64,000 nt of DNA from Eublepharis macularius (GCF_028583425.1 NC_072796.1:143539464-143603463); one strand, 5' to 3'. Positions 21,501-36,500 are shown, counted from the stretch's first letter. Numbers and translations are program-made. Notes: generated from the letters alone by a model not told the origin.

Positions 21501-24500
21501 CACACAGGGCTCAGAGTCAGGCTGCCAAAAAGCAGGGACACCCCCCCCCCCTCGGGGCATGGGATTCTCGAAAGCGTGGCTTGCACAGCTGCAGCCCAGG
21601 CTCTCTGCTTTACTTCCCTTGCCAAAAAGTAAACTTTTAACAATAGCGTTGTACGTGATGTGGAAGGGAAAGCAAATGACCACACGGGCCTTCCTGGGCA
21701 TTCACAATGGCTTCCTTTCAAGAAGAAAAGCGGAGATGCTCAGGCGGACCCCCCCCCACAGCAGCCCACCTTGGGCATCTGGAGCCTCCACGGTACCAAG
21801 GAGCCCGAAGCAGGCCCGTTTACTGGAGCCCCGGCAGCCGGCCACTTAACAGAGAGTGACAGGGATTGCTTATCTTGCACTCTATTGGCTTTTGGGCATC
21901 CAGGTTAACCTTTCACACCCTGGCGATCCCCCTGACTGCAGCCCTGTGAGAAAGGAAGCCCCGCTCACCTCCGCTCTCTGGTTGGTCAGATAGTTCACTA
22001 TTTGGCTTATGACACGAGCCACGTCCCTGACGACCTTTTCCGTTGCTTTCACGCTGTTTTTCAAGCCCGTCTCAATGGCGAAATTCTTCAAGGCTGGTAT
22101 TTCTGAAGGCAGACATAAGAACACCGCAGTGCTTTCCTAAAGATCTCCTTGCCCACTCTCACAGAAGTCCCAGTGAGCAGTGGAGCTTTGCCAGGCCCAA
22201 ACCACACTGCTGGCCCCCAGCCGCCTCTTCACCGAACAGAGTGAACAAGGAGAAGGGAGGGGTAGCAAAGGAAGCAAAGGAAGCACAGCGATGATAAGCG
22301 AGCGAGTGAGCGAGCAGCAGGCTAGCCCAGAGATCGGCATGCGAGGGCTGCCGCCACGTCCCAGTCACTTCACTCTCCTGCTAGGGCTGAGAGCACGCTG
22401 GCACGGGACGGAGGAAGAAAGGGGCAGTTAGGCAATCTATGCAGACCACCGCCCGACACGGCAGTACAGGTCCAATACAACGTCCCTGGGACCTGGACAT
22501 CGGTCACTGCAAGGCACAGGGACAAGAAATCGGGCGGCTTGCAGCGTTATCGCCTTGGCACGGACAGCACATGCCAGCTTGGGCAATGCTTACTAGCATA
22601 ATGTAGCCCAAGCCGAATTTGCCCTTTAGAAAAAGGCCTCTACTGCACGTAAGCAGCAAGGCAAGGACTTCAGTCTTGGTGACAGACCACCACTTTAGGG
22701 GCGGGCGTGTCCAAAAGAAGCTCTCGATATTTCAGCAAGCTTTCTGTGAGGAAAGGAGCAACTCGGAAACTGAGCAGATACACACAGACCTGTGACCTAG
22801 GGGCACTGAGAGCTTAAGAGAAAGCTCAAGACAAAACAAAACAGATTAGAACCGTGGCAGCACTTGACGTATTTTATTTATTTCCCCCCTGCTCTTCTCC
22901 CTAATCCTTCTTCACAAAACAGAGTTGCGCTTACCGTAACTGCTGTTCATTGACGTCTTCTGTGCAGACACACATGGGACTGCGCCTGCGCAGGCCTGCC
23001 GACCGGATTTTTCTTTCTAGCAAACGTCCACTAGGGGGCGCACGTCCTTCCCAATGCGCATGCGCGGCCGTTTCCTGCCCGAGCGACATTGGGCGACGTC
23101 GCCCCCTTTCCCCTCAGTTTCTCCTTTGCCGCCGAATGCCTTCACATCATCTGGAAGAACACAGCGGGGTAGGAGGGAGGGTTGTGTGTCTGCACAGAAG
23201 ACGTCAATGAACAGCAGTTACGGTAAGCGCAACTCTGTTTTCACTGTCCGTCTTCTGTGCAGCCCCACATGGGAGACTCACAAGCCACTTACCCAGGAGG
23301 CGGGCATGTGTTCTCATCGAAAAAGAGACTGAAGCACTGCATTACCAACAGCAGCCTCTTTCCTTTCCCACACGTCTAGTGCGTAATGTTTAGCGAACGT
23401 GTCAGAAGACGACCACGTTGCAGCCCTGCAGATGTCTTGCAAGGGCACGCCCCTAAGGAAGGCTGCCGAAGCAGCCTGTGCTCTGGTGGAATGAGCTTTT
23501 AGTTCCAAGGGGCAAGGTAACTGAGCATGCGAGTAGCAGGCTCTAACAGCATGAGTGACCCAACGGGAAATTGACTGGGCTGTAGCAGCCTTTCCCTTCC
23601 TGGGCCCATAATAGCACACAAACAGTTGTTTGGCACTCCTAAACTGTGATGTACGTTGGAGGTAAAATAAGATAGCCCTTCTCACATCCAAAGAATGTAA
23701 GGCTCTCTCAGAGTTATTAGAAGGGTCAGGAAAAAAAATAGGCAGGACAATGTCCTGTGAGGTGTGAAACTGAGTGGACACTTTGGGTCTAAAACGAAGG
23801 TCAGGTCTCAGCACCACCTTATTCTGATGGACCTTCAAAAAGGGAGGGTCCCACCTCAGTGCAGCCAGCTCGCTAACCCTACGGGCAGACGTAATGGCTA
23901 TCAAAAAGGCCACCTTACAGAATAACCATTTCAAATCACAGGTGGCCAGTGGTTCAAAAGGCGATTTCATAAGCCCCGCCAATACTACTTGAAGTGACCA
24001 CTGGGGAACAATTTCCTTGACCTGTGGAAACATATTGTACAACCCTTTCAAAAAAGACTTTGACAAATTGTGGGAGAACACCGTCTTCCCATCTATTTTA
24101 GGGTGAAAGGCTGAAATGGCAGCCAAATAAACTTTAATAGAGGAATTAGAGAGTCCCCCATCCTTTAGGGACAGGAGGAACTCAAACACAGAATACAACT
24201 GGCAATCCCAAACATTAACTGCGTTGGCCGCAGCCCAGGCCTCAAATCGCTTCCATTTAGCTGCGTATGACCTGCGAGTGGTGTCCCTACGGGCATTCAG
24301 CAAAATTTCAACTACCCTGTCAGACATCCCCTCCGTCCCCGAATGTGCCAAGCAGTGAGGTTGAGTTTGGGTAGGTCGTGATACCAAACCCCCTTGTCGG
24401 ACAGAAGGTCCGGGTTCAGAGTGAACCGATAATATGACCCCTGTGAAAGCTGCATGACATGTTGGAACCATGCTTGTCTGGGCCAGAAGGGGGCCACTAG

Positions 24501-27500
24501 AATTAAGTGCGGCCCATCCCTCTGGATTTTGCTGACAACCCGAGACAGCAGTGGGAACGGAGGGAAGGCATAAAACAGGTGCCCTGTCCAGCGTATCTGG
24601 AAAGCGTCTCCCAGGGAGCGGCGACCTAGCCCTCCCCTGGAGCAGAATTGTGGGGCCTTCTTGTTGGCCTCTACCGCAAAGAGATCTACGTCTGGGAACC
24701 CCCAGTCCAAAAAGATGGCGTTCAGGTATCTGTCTGCTACGGTCCATTCGTAGCTGTCGAATCGCATCCGACTCAGCGTGTCCGCGATGACATTGGTGGT
24801 GCCAGGAATATGGACCGCCTGAATGAATACGCCTCTGTCCACGGCCCAGTTCCAGATCCGAACGGCCTCGTCGCAGAGGGCCTTGGATGTAGTGCCCCCT
24901 TGCTTGTTCAGGTAAAACATCGTGGTGCAGTTGTCTGTGAGCACCTGAACTGCTTTCTGCTGCAGCGTGTCTGCGAAAGCGATAAGGGCATAACGGACCG
25001 CTCTCAATTCTAGCAGGTTAATGTGATTGTCCCGTTCCTGCTCTGACCAAACCCCATGTGCCCTCAGGGCACCACACTGGGCTCCCCATCCTACCGTGGA
25101 GGCATCAGTGGAGATCGTGATCTCGGTTTGGATGGACCCAAACGCAACACCCCCAAGGAGGTTAGCCTCATCGAGCCACCATCGTAAGGCCCGGATAATC
25201 CCTCTGGGGATGGAATATCGTTTATTCTGGGAATCGTGCTCAAAATCATGAACCGACAGGAACCACAGCTGGAGAGGTCGCATGTGCAACCGGGCCATAG
25301 GGGTGACAGCTGTAGAAGAGGCCATATAGCCCAATAGCCTCTGGATCGCTGTTACGGATTGGAACCTGCACTTAGAAAAAAGGTTCACCATCCTGCCAAT
25401 CTTTAAAGCACGCTCCCTGGGGAGAAAACCTCTATTTACGCCACCGTCCAGTTCCATACCGATAAACAGTATTCTTCTGGATGGGGTAAGGTTAGACTTT
25501 TGCAAATTGACCAAAAGCCCTAACCGGGAGCAGGTGAGCATCACTGTACTAATCTGGGCCATGAGTGCATCAGCAGAGGGAGCTGCTAGAAGCCAATCGT
25601 CAAGGTAGGGATAGATGGTACAACCCCGTTCCCTCAAATAAGCCACTACCACAGCCATACACTTAGAAAAAACTCGTGGGGCCGTGGAGAGACCAAAGGG
25701 AAGCACTTGGTAATGGTAGACCTTATTGTTACATAGAAACCTAAGGTACTTCCAATGATCAGGATGGATGGCAATATGAAAATATGCATCCTTGAGGTCC
25801 AGGACAGCGAACCACATGCCCTCGGGCATTAACTGTAGGACCGTGTTCAAGGTAAGCATCCTGAACCTCTTGACGAGAACGAACTTATTCAGTTCTCGTA
25901 GGTCCAAGATGGGTCGTACCCCTCCATCTTTCTTGTCTACCAAGAACATCCTGGAATAAAAACCTAAGGGGGGGTCCTGAGGGAGCACCTCCCGCACCGC
26001 CCCTTTCTCTAGCAGTGCTACAACCTCAGCTTGTAAGTTATGAGAAGAGGATTGTATTGAGTGGTCAGGAAGAGACAACACTGGGTAAACATCAAACTGA
26101 ATTTTATATCCAACTGTAACGATTTTAAGAACCCAACTATCGGACGTAATCTCCGCCCATGCAGAGGCAAACTGAGCCAATCTGTTCCCAAACACGACAG
26201 ACTGTTCGAGCTCTAGTCAGAACTGCTTTGGTTGCGTAGCTGACTCTTTGGCATCGGAGGCATGAGGGCCGCGACGAGGACGGTAGGTAGGCTTCCGGCG
26301 CTGGTAAGAGCCTGGTGGTTGGAATGGCCGGTAGGAACCATAGCGTGGATACGGCTGGTACCGGTGCTGTCGTCCACGATAACCCTGGGCAGGGCGATAC
26401 TGGCCACGATTCTCGGTGGGTGGTCTGGCCGGAAGAATACCATAGGACCTGGCTGTAATACGATCCTTGCGCTTCTGTGACAGGTAGTCATCTGTTTTGG
26501 TAGAAAACAGGGATTGCCCCTCAAATGGCAGGTTCTCCACCTTATTGCGTGTCTCCACTGGCAACGCAGTTGTGCGGAGCCACGAGTGCCGGCGCAGGAC
26601 GATGGAAGAAGCCAGTGCCCTCGCAGAGGTGTCAACTGTGTCACGGCCCGCATTTATTTGTTGCCGGGAAAGCCTCAGGGCCTCATCGAGGATCACCTTC
26701 GCCAACACTCTCTGGTCTGCTGGGAGTTTCTCCAGGAAGGCCGCCATGCGGTTCCAAAGGAATATCTGATACGCCCCCATGATGGCTGAATAGTTGGAGA
26801 TTTTCAGCGTGAGAGCAGCAGAAGAGTATAGCTTCTTGCCCAAAGAATCCAACTTCCTGCTCTCCTTGTCAATGGGCACCGCATAGGACCCCTGGCGTTG
26901 GCGGGTCTGCATTTCTTCCGTAATGAGGGAAGAAGGAGGCGGGTGTGCAAAGAGATATGCACAAACATCATCCCGTGTCTTGTATAGAGCCTCCAGCTTG
27001 CGGGACGTCGCGTACACAGAGGCCGGCTTCTCACAGATGTCGTGGATGATCTCCACCAAGCCTTCAGTGAATGGGAAGGCAATAGTTGGAGGGTTCCCGG
27101 ACTGGACATATTGAAGAATTTTGTCCTTTGGCTTAGGATCTACGGCCGATATCTCGATGTCAAGAGAACGGGCCATCCTGACCATCTGCTCAGAGTAGAG
27201 CCGGTAGTCCTCAGATGGTGACACACGACCGGTCCCAATGATGACGTCATCTGGAGATGGGTCAGATGGAGGACTGGGACTCGGGCCCTGGTAGGGTTCA
27301 GCAGGATAGTAAGGTGAACCGTGTCTGGGAGAACCATAGTGGGAGAACTCACTTCGAGTGTCACCCCAATACTCCCTGCCAAATGATGGAGAGCTGGCAT
27401 ACAGGGAACCCTCTCTGTCAAGTGCAGCCCGTGGCAGGTGATAACGCCGGTCCACACGGTCTGCATAATCATCCGCATGCCACTGCTGGGTCGGAGGTGG

Positions 27501-30500
27501 CGCGTCGGGCAGATCACCATCATCATCAGACGAGTGGTGCAGCGGAGGCGACAGGTGCGGCGACGGAGTCAAAGGCCTCTCCCAGAGGACCTCATCCGTT
27601 TGGACCGAAGCCGATTGACTGTGCTTCGACTTTTTCTTGGATTTTTTACCGCCCTTGTCAGCCGAAGCCGGATCCGAGCTTCGGTCCTTGCCAATCGGAT
27701 CCGATGTTTTCGGATCCGACCGAGCGCCCGTCTTTGGAGCGAGGCTGGTGCGCGCCGACTCAGCAAGCTTCGGAACCGATGGAGTCGGAGCCGATGGCGG
27801 ATCCGATGGTTTGGGAACCGACCCAGCCGGGATGTTCGGTTCCGATGACGTTCTCGGCACCTTCGGAGTCGGTGTGAAAGTCGGTTCCGACCTCGACGGG
27901 GACCTGGAACGGTGACGCTTCCGAGTCGGATCCGACGTTGGTGCCAAGGGCTTGCGACCCGACGCGGAACTCGCAGTCCCCTTCGGATCCGGGGTTAACT
28001 GCTGGGCTTGGCGACGATCCGGGGAGCGGGAACGCGAAGTGGGCGCGGTCTTCTGGGACCCCTTCTCAGGGGGGGTGTCACCCGTCCCACCAGCCGGTGG
28101 AGGTCCCTCCGGGGTAACGGGAGCCCCCGAAACCCGCATCGCCCGTCTCCATAGCAGGGCGTTCAGCCTATTAGCCCTCTCAGCCCTGGCCTTAGGGGTG
28201 AACCGTTGACAGTGCTCACACTTTCCGACGATGTGTCCCTCGCCGAGACACTCGAGGCAAACGGCGTGACCGTCCGTCCTGGTCATCTTAGTGGAGCAGT
28301 TGGAGCAGCGCTTGAACAGCGACTTCTCAGACATCTTCACTACGCAAAAAGTTTCCTCAGAAAAAGTTTCCTCAGAAAAGCGGACAGCTAGGTCTTTACT
28401 GGTCGGCGGCAAAGAAGAAACTGAGGGGAAAGGGGGCGACGTCGCCCAATGTCGCTCGGGCGGGAAACGGCCGCGCATGCGCATTGGGAAGGACGTGCGC
28501 CCCCTAGTGGACGTTTGCTAGAAAGAAAAATCCGGTCGGCAGGCCTGCGCAGGCGCAGTCCCATGTGGGGCTGCACAGAAGACGGACAGTGAACCACCCA
28601 CTTACAAGAGCTGTTAGGTCAGGCTGAGAGATGGTGAGGGGCCCAGGGTGGCCTGGGGAGCTTTCATGGCAGAGCTGTGTACAAGCAAGGCTGGCCACTA
28701 ATGGGTCTGGGGGCAGCTGGAGTCCAGGGGAGAATTTGCTTCTGTCTTCACTGTGGAAGATAAGAAGTGCATGCCCACTCCAGAAGCACTGACTTTGGGA
28801 GGGGTTTTGAAAGACCTGAGTCACATTGAGGTGACAAGAGAGGAGGTTATGCGACTGCTAGATAATTTAAAAACTGATAAATCACCGGGCCCAGATGGCA
28901 TACATCCAAGAGTTCTGAAAGAACTCAAGTGTGAACTTGTAGATCTCCTCACAAAAATATGTAATCTGTCATTAAACTCTGCATCTGTTCCTGAGGACTG
29001 GAAGGTAGCTAATGTTGTCCCCATCTTTAAAAAAGGTTCCAGGGGAGATCCGGGAAATTACAGGCCAGTCAGCCTGACGTCAATACCGGGTAAGTTGGTG
29101 GAAACTATTATCAAAAATAAAATTAGTGGGCACATTGATGACCAAAAGCTGATGAGGAAAACTCAGCATGGGTTCTGTAAGGGAAGATCTTGTCTCACCA
29201 ATCTGTTAGAGTTCTTTGAGGGAGTGAACAAACAAGTGGACAAGGGAGACCCGATAGATATTGTTTATCTTGACTTCCAGAAAGCTTTTGACCAAGTTCC
29301 TCATCAAAGGCTCCTAAGTAAGCTCAGTAGCTATGGGATAAAGGGCCAAGTCCTCTTGTGGATCGAAAACTGACTAATTAATAGGAAACAGAGAGTGAGT
29401 ATAAACGGGCACTTCTCACAGTGGAGGGTGGTGAGCAGTGGGGTGCCACAGGGGTCGGTATTGGGTCCAATGCTTTTTAACTTGTTTATTAATGATTTGG
29501 AATTGGGATTAAGCAGTGAAGTGGCTAAATTTGCAGATGACACGAAATTGTTCAGGGTGGTGAAAGCCAGAGAGGATTGTGAGGCACTCCAAAGGGATCT
29601 GTCGAGGCTAGAAGAGTGGGCATCCATGTGGCAAATGAGGTTCAATGTAGCCAAGTGCAAAGTAATGCACATTGGAACCAAAATCCAAAATATAAATACA
29701 AGTTGATGGGGTCTGAACTGGCGGAGACTGACCAAGAGAGAGATCTTGGAGTCATGATAGATAACTCACTAAAAACGTCAGCACAGTGTGCGACTGCCAT
29801 AAAAAAAGCTAATGCTATGCTAGGGGTTATTAGGAAAGGGATTGAAAACAAATCAGCCAGTATCATAATGCCTCTGTATAAATCGATGGTGAGGCCTCAT
29901 TTGGAGTACTGTGTACAGTTCTGGTCGCCACACCTTAAAAAAGATATCATAGCACTGGAAAAAGTACAGAGAAGGGCAACTAAAATGATTAAAGGGTTGG
30001 AACACTTTCCCTATGAGGAAAGATTGAGGCGCTTGGGGCTCTTTAGCCTGGAGAAAAGACGACTGAGGGGAGACATGATAGAGGTTTACAAGATAATGCA
30101 CGGGTTAGAGAAGGTAGAGAAAGATGTGTTTTTCTCCCTTTCTCACAATACAAGAACTCGTGGGCACTCTATGAAATTATTGAGCAGTCGGGTTAGAACA
30201 GATAGAAGAAAATACTACTTTACACAAAGGGTGATAAACACATGGAATTCGTTGCCACAGGAGGTGGTGGCAGCTACAAGCATTGCCAGCTTCAAGAGGG
30301 GACTGGACAAATATATGGAGCAGAGGTCCATCAGTGGCTATTAGCCACAGGAGATAGATGGTATTCTCTTTGTGGGGAGGTGGTGCTCTGTTGTCTTGGT
30401 GCTGGAAGGAAGGCAGTGGGAGGGCTTCTGGTGTCCTGGCCTCACTGACAGTCCTTTAGATGGCACTGGATTTCTAGCCACTGTGTGTGACAGAATGTTG

Positions 30501-33500
30501 GACTGGATGGGCCACTGGCCTGATCCAACATGGCTTTGCTTATGTTCTTATGAATGGAAAGTGACTCAAGGGGGGGGGCTGTAGAAGGAGGGGGGCTCTC
30601 TTGGTACAAAGATTCCCTCCCCCTCGGGTTCTTTCCACTGCTACAAGGGATGCACCGACGTCTCTTCATTGCGAAGCACAGCGCTGCAATTAACCCCACC
30701 AACTACAGTCAAACGGAGCTCAAACCCCCGAGCCTGTGAATAGCAAACTGAAGACCCCGAGGTAGCAGGTGAGCCCCAATTCCTCCTTGGATGCGAGGAA
30801 GAGGCAGGCAAGACACCTGCCACCGTGCCATCCACAAGGGACTGACTGCAAACTCCCCAGGGCTTGAAGAGGAGTCAAATACCTGTGTCCTTGGGGTCAT
30901 GGAAGACTTGCGGTGGGCCGTCTCGGAGGAGCTTCCCACAAAGTTTGAGATATTCTGTGGAACTGACAGTAAAAACGTGGAGCTTCTCCTGCTGGGATTT
31001 AGCTTCTTCAAGGTCACCGGGGTCTGAAGTGGCAAAGTCCCCATCCTCCATGTCTTCATCACCATCATCGTCGCATTCATCATCATCAGCCTTCCTTTTC
31101 AATTCCTGGAACAAAAACCTCTTCATGGTTCTGTATTGTGACCCCTATCCGAGCAGCCAGCTGCTTCTGCCCCAGGGAAAACAGCCATCTTAGCTGTACT
31201 AAATCCACATCTCTATAGGCACAGGGGAGCAGGGCCTTGGGAAGTTCCCAGCTGGATCAGACCAGCGGTCCATCTAATTCAAGGCCTTCCCTTGAGGTTG
31301 CCTCCTGGCACAGGTATTCAGAGGCTCACTGCCTCTGAACAGAGAGGCCTCCTTGAATAGCACGGCTAGCAGCCATCAACACATCTGTCCTCTATGAATC
31401 GGTCTAACCCCTTTTTAAACAATCCAGGCTCATGACTATCAATACCTGCACCGGCAGTGAATTCCACAGTTTAATTACTTTCATTTTTGTTCCAGAGGAG
31501 TCAGCCATGTTAGTCTGTAGTTGCAAAACAGTAGAGTCCAGTAGCACCTTTAAGACTAAACACCTTTACTGTAGCATAAGCTTTCGAGAATCACATCGAA
31601 GTATCTGACAAAGAGAGCTGTGGTTCTCGAAAGCTTATGTTATAATAAAGTTGGTTAGTCTTAAAGGTGCTATTGGACTCTTTACTATTTTCCTTTTTGT
31701 GTGACCTGAACCTACTTCCCAACAACTGCTTTGGGTGCCTTCAAGTTTAGTATTACGGGAGAAGGAGAAAAAGCTCTCTCTGCTTTTCCACCCCATGTAT
31801 AATTTTATAAACTTCCATCATGTCTCCCCTTAGCCATCTTTTTTCTAGGATTAAAAGCCCTCCATACTTTCCTCATAGGAAAGGCACTCCAAACCCCTAA
31901 TTATTTTGGTTGCCCTCTTCAGTACTTTCCCCTGCTCTGCCATATCCCTTTTGAGATACAGCTACGAGAACTGCACACAGCATTCGAAATGAGGCTGCAT
32001 CTTGGCCAATACAGGAATGCCCTTGTATAGAAATATTTTATTCTCAGTCCCTTTTCTAAAAAACCCAAGCACAGAGTTTGCCTTCTCCACTGCTGCACAC
32101 TGTGCTGACATTTCCACCGAGTCGTCCGCTATTATCCCAAGATGCTTTTCAATCAGTCTCAGCCAGTTCAAAACCCATCAGCGTCTATTTAGAGTCAGGA
32201 TTTTTCGTCCCAGCACAGATCATCACCTTACGCATACCTACACTGAACTTCATCTGCCATCTCGTGTTGCCCACTAAGCCAATTTCTGGAGATCCTCCAG
32301 GAGCTCTGGACAGTCGGCCTTGGTTTTCACCATCCTGAACAGTTTTGCGTCCTCTAGAAACTTGGCCCCTACACCGCTCACGCCCAGCTCCAGACCATTT
32401 AGGAGCAAATTAAACAGCACTGGCCCCTATACCAGCGCTTATTTCCCTCCCTTGCGAGAACTGTCTGTTTATTCCTACTCTCTGCTTCCTGTTGACTGAC
32501 TGGTTTTCAATCCATGAGGGGACCTGTCCTCTCATCCCACAACTGTCTTCAGCGAGGGGCCCTTGTCAGAAGCCTTCTAAGTAGTCCAAGCACCTGATCA
32601 CCCTGCTCTACATGCTGTTTAGCCCTCCCAAAGAGAGGGAGACGTAAGAAGGCTGGCAAGGCTCCATTGCTTGTCGGCAGGGCTGCAACGCCCTCTCTGG
32701 CGCAAAGGGAATGTCTTGGCTTGACCTTATTAAGAACACAAGAAGAGCACTGCTAAATTGGACCAAAGTGGCCCCACCTAGACCAGCACCCTTCTGCAGC
32801 CAGATGCTTCTGAGAAACTTACAAGTCGGGCATGAGAACAAAAGCCCGCCCATTTGTCCTCAACATCTGGCCAAGAACAGTACATGAACAGGCGTGTGTC
32901 CGTGAAAACGCCCGACCCCTTTCCAAAGCCAAGGGATACAGGTCATAACTACATCGCATGGCAGCGAATACCACAGCTCAGCAACACACTGTGTGAATCA
33001 GCCCTTGCTTTTTGTCTGTCCCATACCCACTGCCCATCCATTTCATCAAGCACCCCTGACTTCTACTGTTAGAACAGAGGGGTAAAATTCTCCAAGTCCG
33101 CTGTATCAGCCCCAACCCAGCATCTCTGGTCTCTGCCCCGGAGCCCCAAATGGGGCAGCCTTTCCTCACAGGGGAAGAGCGGCACGCCCGGATCATTTGG
33201 GCTGCCTTTCCCAGCCCCACACGACTCCCTCGAAGGGTCTCTAGCACTTCTCAAGTCAAACCAACCGCAGGCAACACGCTGCAGACAGATGTGCAGCAGC
33301 AGCAGCAGCGGGCCCGCCTTCCCTTTCTCCAAGGGCCTCCCGGGATCCCTCTTGCTGAGCCAGGCCAGGGTTATCTCCTGAGAGTGCCTTCTGCTGCCCG
33401 CAGGCTAAAGGGCAAGCTGCACAAACACAGCCGGCCACAGCACCGCTTCTGTTCCAGCAGGCCAGGCCCAACAAAAGCCATGCCCTTACCTCCAGGCCAC

Positions 33501-36500
33501 TGCTGAAATCCATCCGGATCCGCCGCTTGGAAAACCTATTCCGGGCCTGGACACAGACCAGACTAATGGCACGGAGCTTTGCGTCCTTCTGCTTCTGCAA
33601 GGCGCTGATCTACGGAAGGAAGAAAACGGGCGGGCTCAGGAGGTTTTCCTGGGAATGGAAGGAAGCAGAGCTTTCCAAGTGAGAGGGGTGGAGGACTTAC
33701 CCTGAACTCTTTTTCCAGGAAGTCATGCTGTCTCTGCAGCCAGGCTGGATCTGGGGCATCGACTCCCTGCCTCTGCTGCTATGCAACGAGATACACGGAA
33801 ATATTACTTGTAGCTTCTGTTGCAGCAAGAGCACGGTGGGCACAGCAGCACCCAGCAGACTGGCTCACTGTACCCGCAGCCACCTGAACAAGCAGCCTGC
33901 TAGATGCTCCCAGCCTCTCTACCTACTAAGCTGTAAGCCGCAGGAAGCCAGGGGGGTCCCCTGGGCGCTCAGACTGCTTTTGCCTCACTATCTGAGTGGC
34001 AGGCCACAGAGGACACCGCGGGAGCATCACCCAGCAAGAAGAGCAACTCCAGCACATTGTGGCAAAGGGCTTGGCCCCTCAGAATGCATACCCACAAGGC
34101 AGCGCTACAGAGAGATTTTGGGTCTGTCATGCATTCGATCATGACTGGTTTGTGTTTTCACAACCCACTGGCACCATCCAGAGCTGCAGGCATGCTGGGA
34201 TTCCACAAACAGCACTCAGCTGCATTAGTTGCAGAATCCAGGTGTTTTTTTTTAAAGAAGAGCCAGTTTCCAGTCCTTCAGTCCTTGAAAAGATGTCTGG
34301 AAACTTCCAAGACCTCAGAAGAGCAGCTGATTTAAGAATCCCAGCAGCTGGGGATGGCGCTTCAGGGGTCTGCCTGCATTCTGTTCTCCTTCACAGCAAG
34401 CAAAGTGGCAGAAATCATGCGCGTCTGCTTTGTTTACATAGATTGCAGAATGCTGATTTTGGGAAGCAGAGAGGCCCTGTTATTGTAAGAGAAGCGGATG
34501 CTTGAGGGGCTCGTCAGTTCCGACCCGCACAACTAAGCCTGCAGCCTGCAACTCACTGAGAACTATCGCCTACGGCTCCAAAGGAGGCTTGCTGTTGTGC
34601 TGCCACGCTGCTTGCCCCAGTGGCTTACCTGGAGAGCCCCTCTGAGAGGACTCTGCCACCTTGGAGAGATAAGCCAGGGGGAGTGAACAAAAGCAATCTC
34701 CTCCTCCTTCTCCTCCACTCAGTTCAGAGTCGCCTTTAGGCCACTCGTGCTGGTGCTGCAAAATCCACCCTACCGGACTCCCCAGCATCCAAGTCAACAA
34801 TCCTCTTGCTTACAGCAAGAATGGTGGTGTAATTGCCATGCAAAGCTCGTTTCCGAGGAGACCTAGGACTGCCCTACAGCGGGCTCAAGGGAATCGGGCT
34901 TTACTCGAAGGACCTGCCTTACCCCTGGCTGCAGAACCAAGTGAAGGGTCCCCTTCTCCTCTTCCGCTTCCATCCTCTGGTGTTCCAGCTCTTCCAGTTC
35001 CTCTTCCAAGGGCTGGATCTCATCTCTCAAGTCCAGGTCCCTACCAGATTCAAGCTAACCTGAGCATTCTTCCAAAATGCATACGAAGAGCATTTTTTAA
35101 TGTCTATGAAGACGAAACCTTCGCTGCTAACATGCCTCTAGCACTGGTGTGAAAGAGCCCTTGGCTACCAAAAACGCTTCCACTCCACGGCTTCTACAAG
35201 GGCATCCTCTGCGGGGTGAATGGAGCAGAGCAGCCCGGCAGGTGGACCGCCACCCACACTTCGCTGGCAGTTCACCAGCCATGAACCGCGGCCTCCCACA
35301 GGCCCCGTGAGCCTCAAGGCCCAAATCCACCTGGACGCAGCACCTCATCATGGCCTGCTTGCAGGAGCAACATGGGACGCAGGTGTGAAGGAAGGGAAGG
35401 TTAGGAGGCCTCTACTATCCTGCACACAACCACCTCTTGCAGTGGGCTGGCAGAAACGGAAGTTACCTGACTATGTCCGTGATGTTGAAACTGTCGGTCT
35501 TGGTACACACAAAAGCCAAGTTCCCGTACTGGCCGTCCATGAACAGCTGCCGGCGCAGGTTGGAGTTCAGGAGCTCCTTTGCCGTCTTGTCATCCACGGC
35601 CCGGGTGATACTGGCGACAACCCACACGGCATTGCAGTTCTTTAAGTACTGGAGGGCAAAACCACCACGCGTATTTTTAAAAAATGGCTGCTGCCCCATG
35701 CCAGAGGCGTGACCTGGCTATGAAGTCATGCGGCTTATCCATGGAAATAGAACACATGCCGCTGGTATCAAACGACAGTCCGAGGAGGGGACCTCACCCA
35801 GGATTCTGCCCTACCTCTTTGGCTGCATTATCCCTGGCTGCGTTTGAGTCCCGGATTCCAGGCAGATCCACCAATACCACACCAGTCCTCAGGACCTCTG
35901 CTTGGGCAACACGGATCTTCACAGATTTCACAATTGGCCAAAACTCCCCACCTTTCATATCACGCAAATTATCCGTTCGAGAATCAATGAATTTCTCAAT
36001 GTTCGTGCGGAACTCTGCTGCCTAGCAAAAAAGGAAAGGAAGCAGAGGATCAGCGTCTTTATTTTAAGAAAAACTAAAAGGTTTGAAGTGCATATTAAAT
36101 GAATATTCCTTTAAAAATTACTAGAGTTCCTTAGCTGAAATTTATTGCACCAACAATTCACTCCCCATTATAGTGCTGGCAATACTTGTCAAAATGAGCC
36201 GTCAGTCAGAGGACAAAGCACTTGCTACAAGGCCCACCACCATAAAAACCACCCATCTCAATTTTATTGTTATTTTTCGCTTGCATACCTGCCAGTATAG
36301 ACGTGACCACTGTTTATCCAGTCACCAGTTCTGGTCACTGAACCACAAAGCCTAATCCGATCTTTCGGCAGCATTCTAGGTTTGGTCTGTTATAGGAGGG
36401 ACTGCAAGACTCTCTCCCGAGTGGGCACAACCCAACCGAGAGATTGCAGGAGCGCAGACATGTGGTGCAGGTCCATCAAGACTGCAAGTCAACCGTCAGC

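Larger units (their letters stand above)
22917..28593 (-). mobile_element. Complete DIRS-type tyrosine-recombinase retrotransposon
   Basis: Three long minus-strand frames in the DIRS order gag (28,334-26,217), RT-RNase H (26,195-24,312) and tyrosine recombinase (24,747-23,314). Inverted terminal repeats of about 190 bp match (22,960-23,146 against 28,389-28,580). An internal complementary region at 23,189-23,275 fuses the complement of the left end to the complement of the right end, as DIRS circular-intermediate replication requires. No duplication of host DNA is visible, as expected. It sits in intron 14 in the same orientation as the host gene, and the frames are free of stops, so the insertion looks young. 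Confidence 0.88.
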
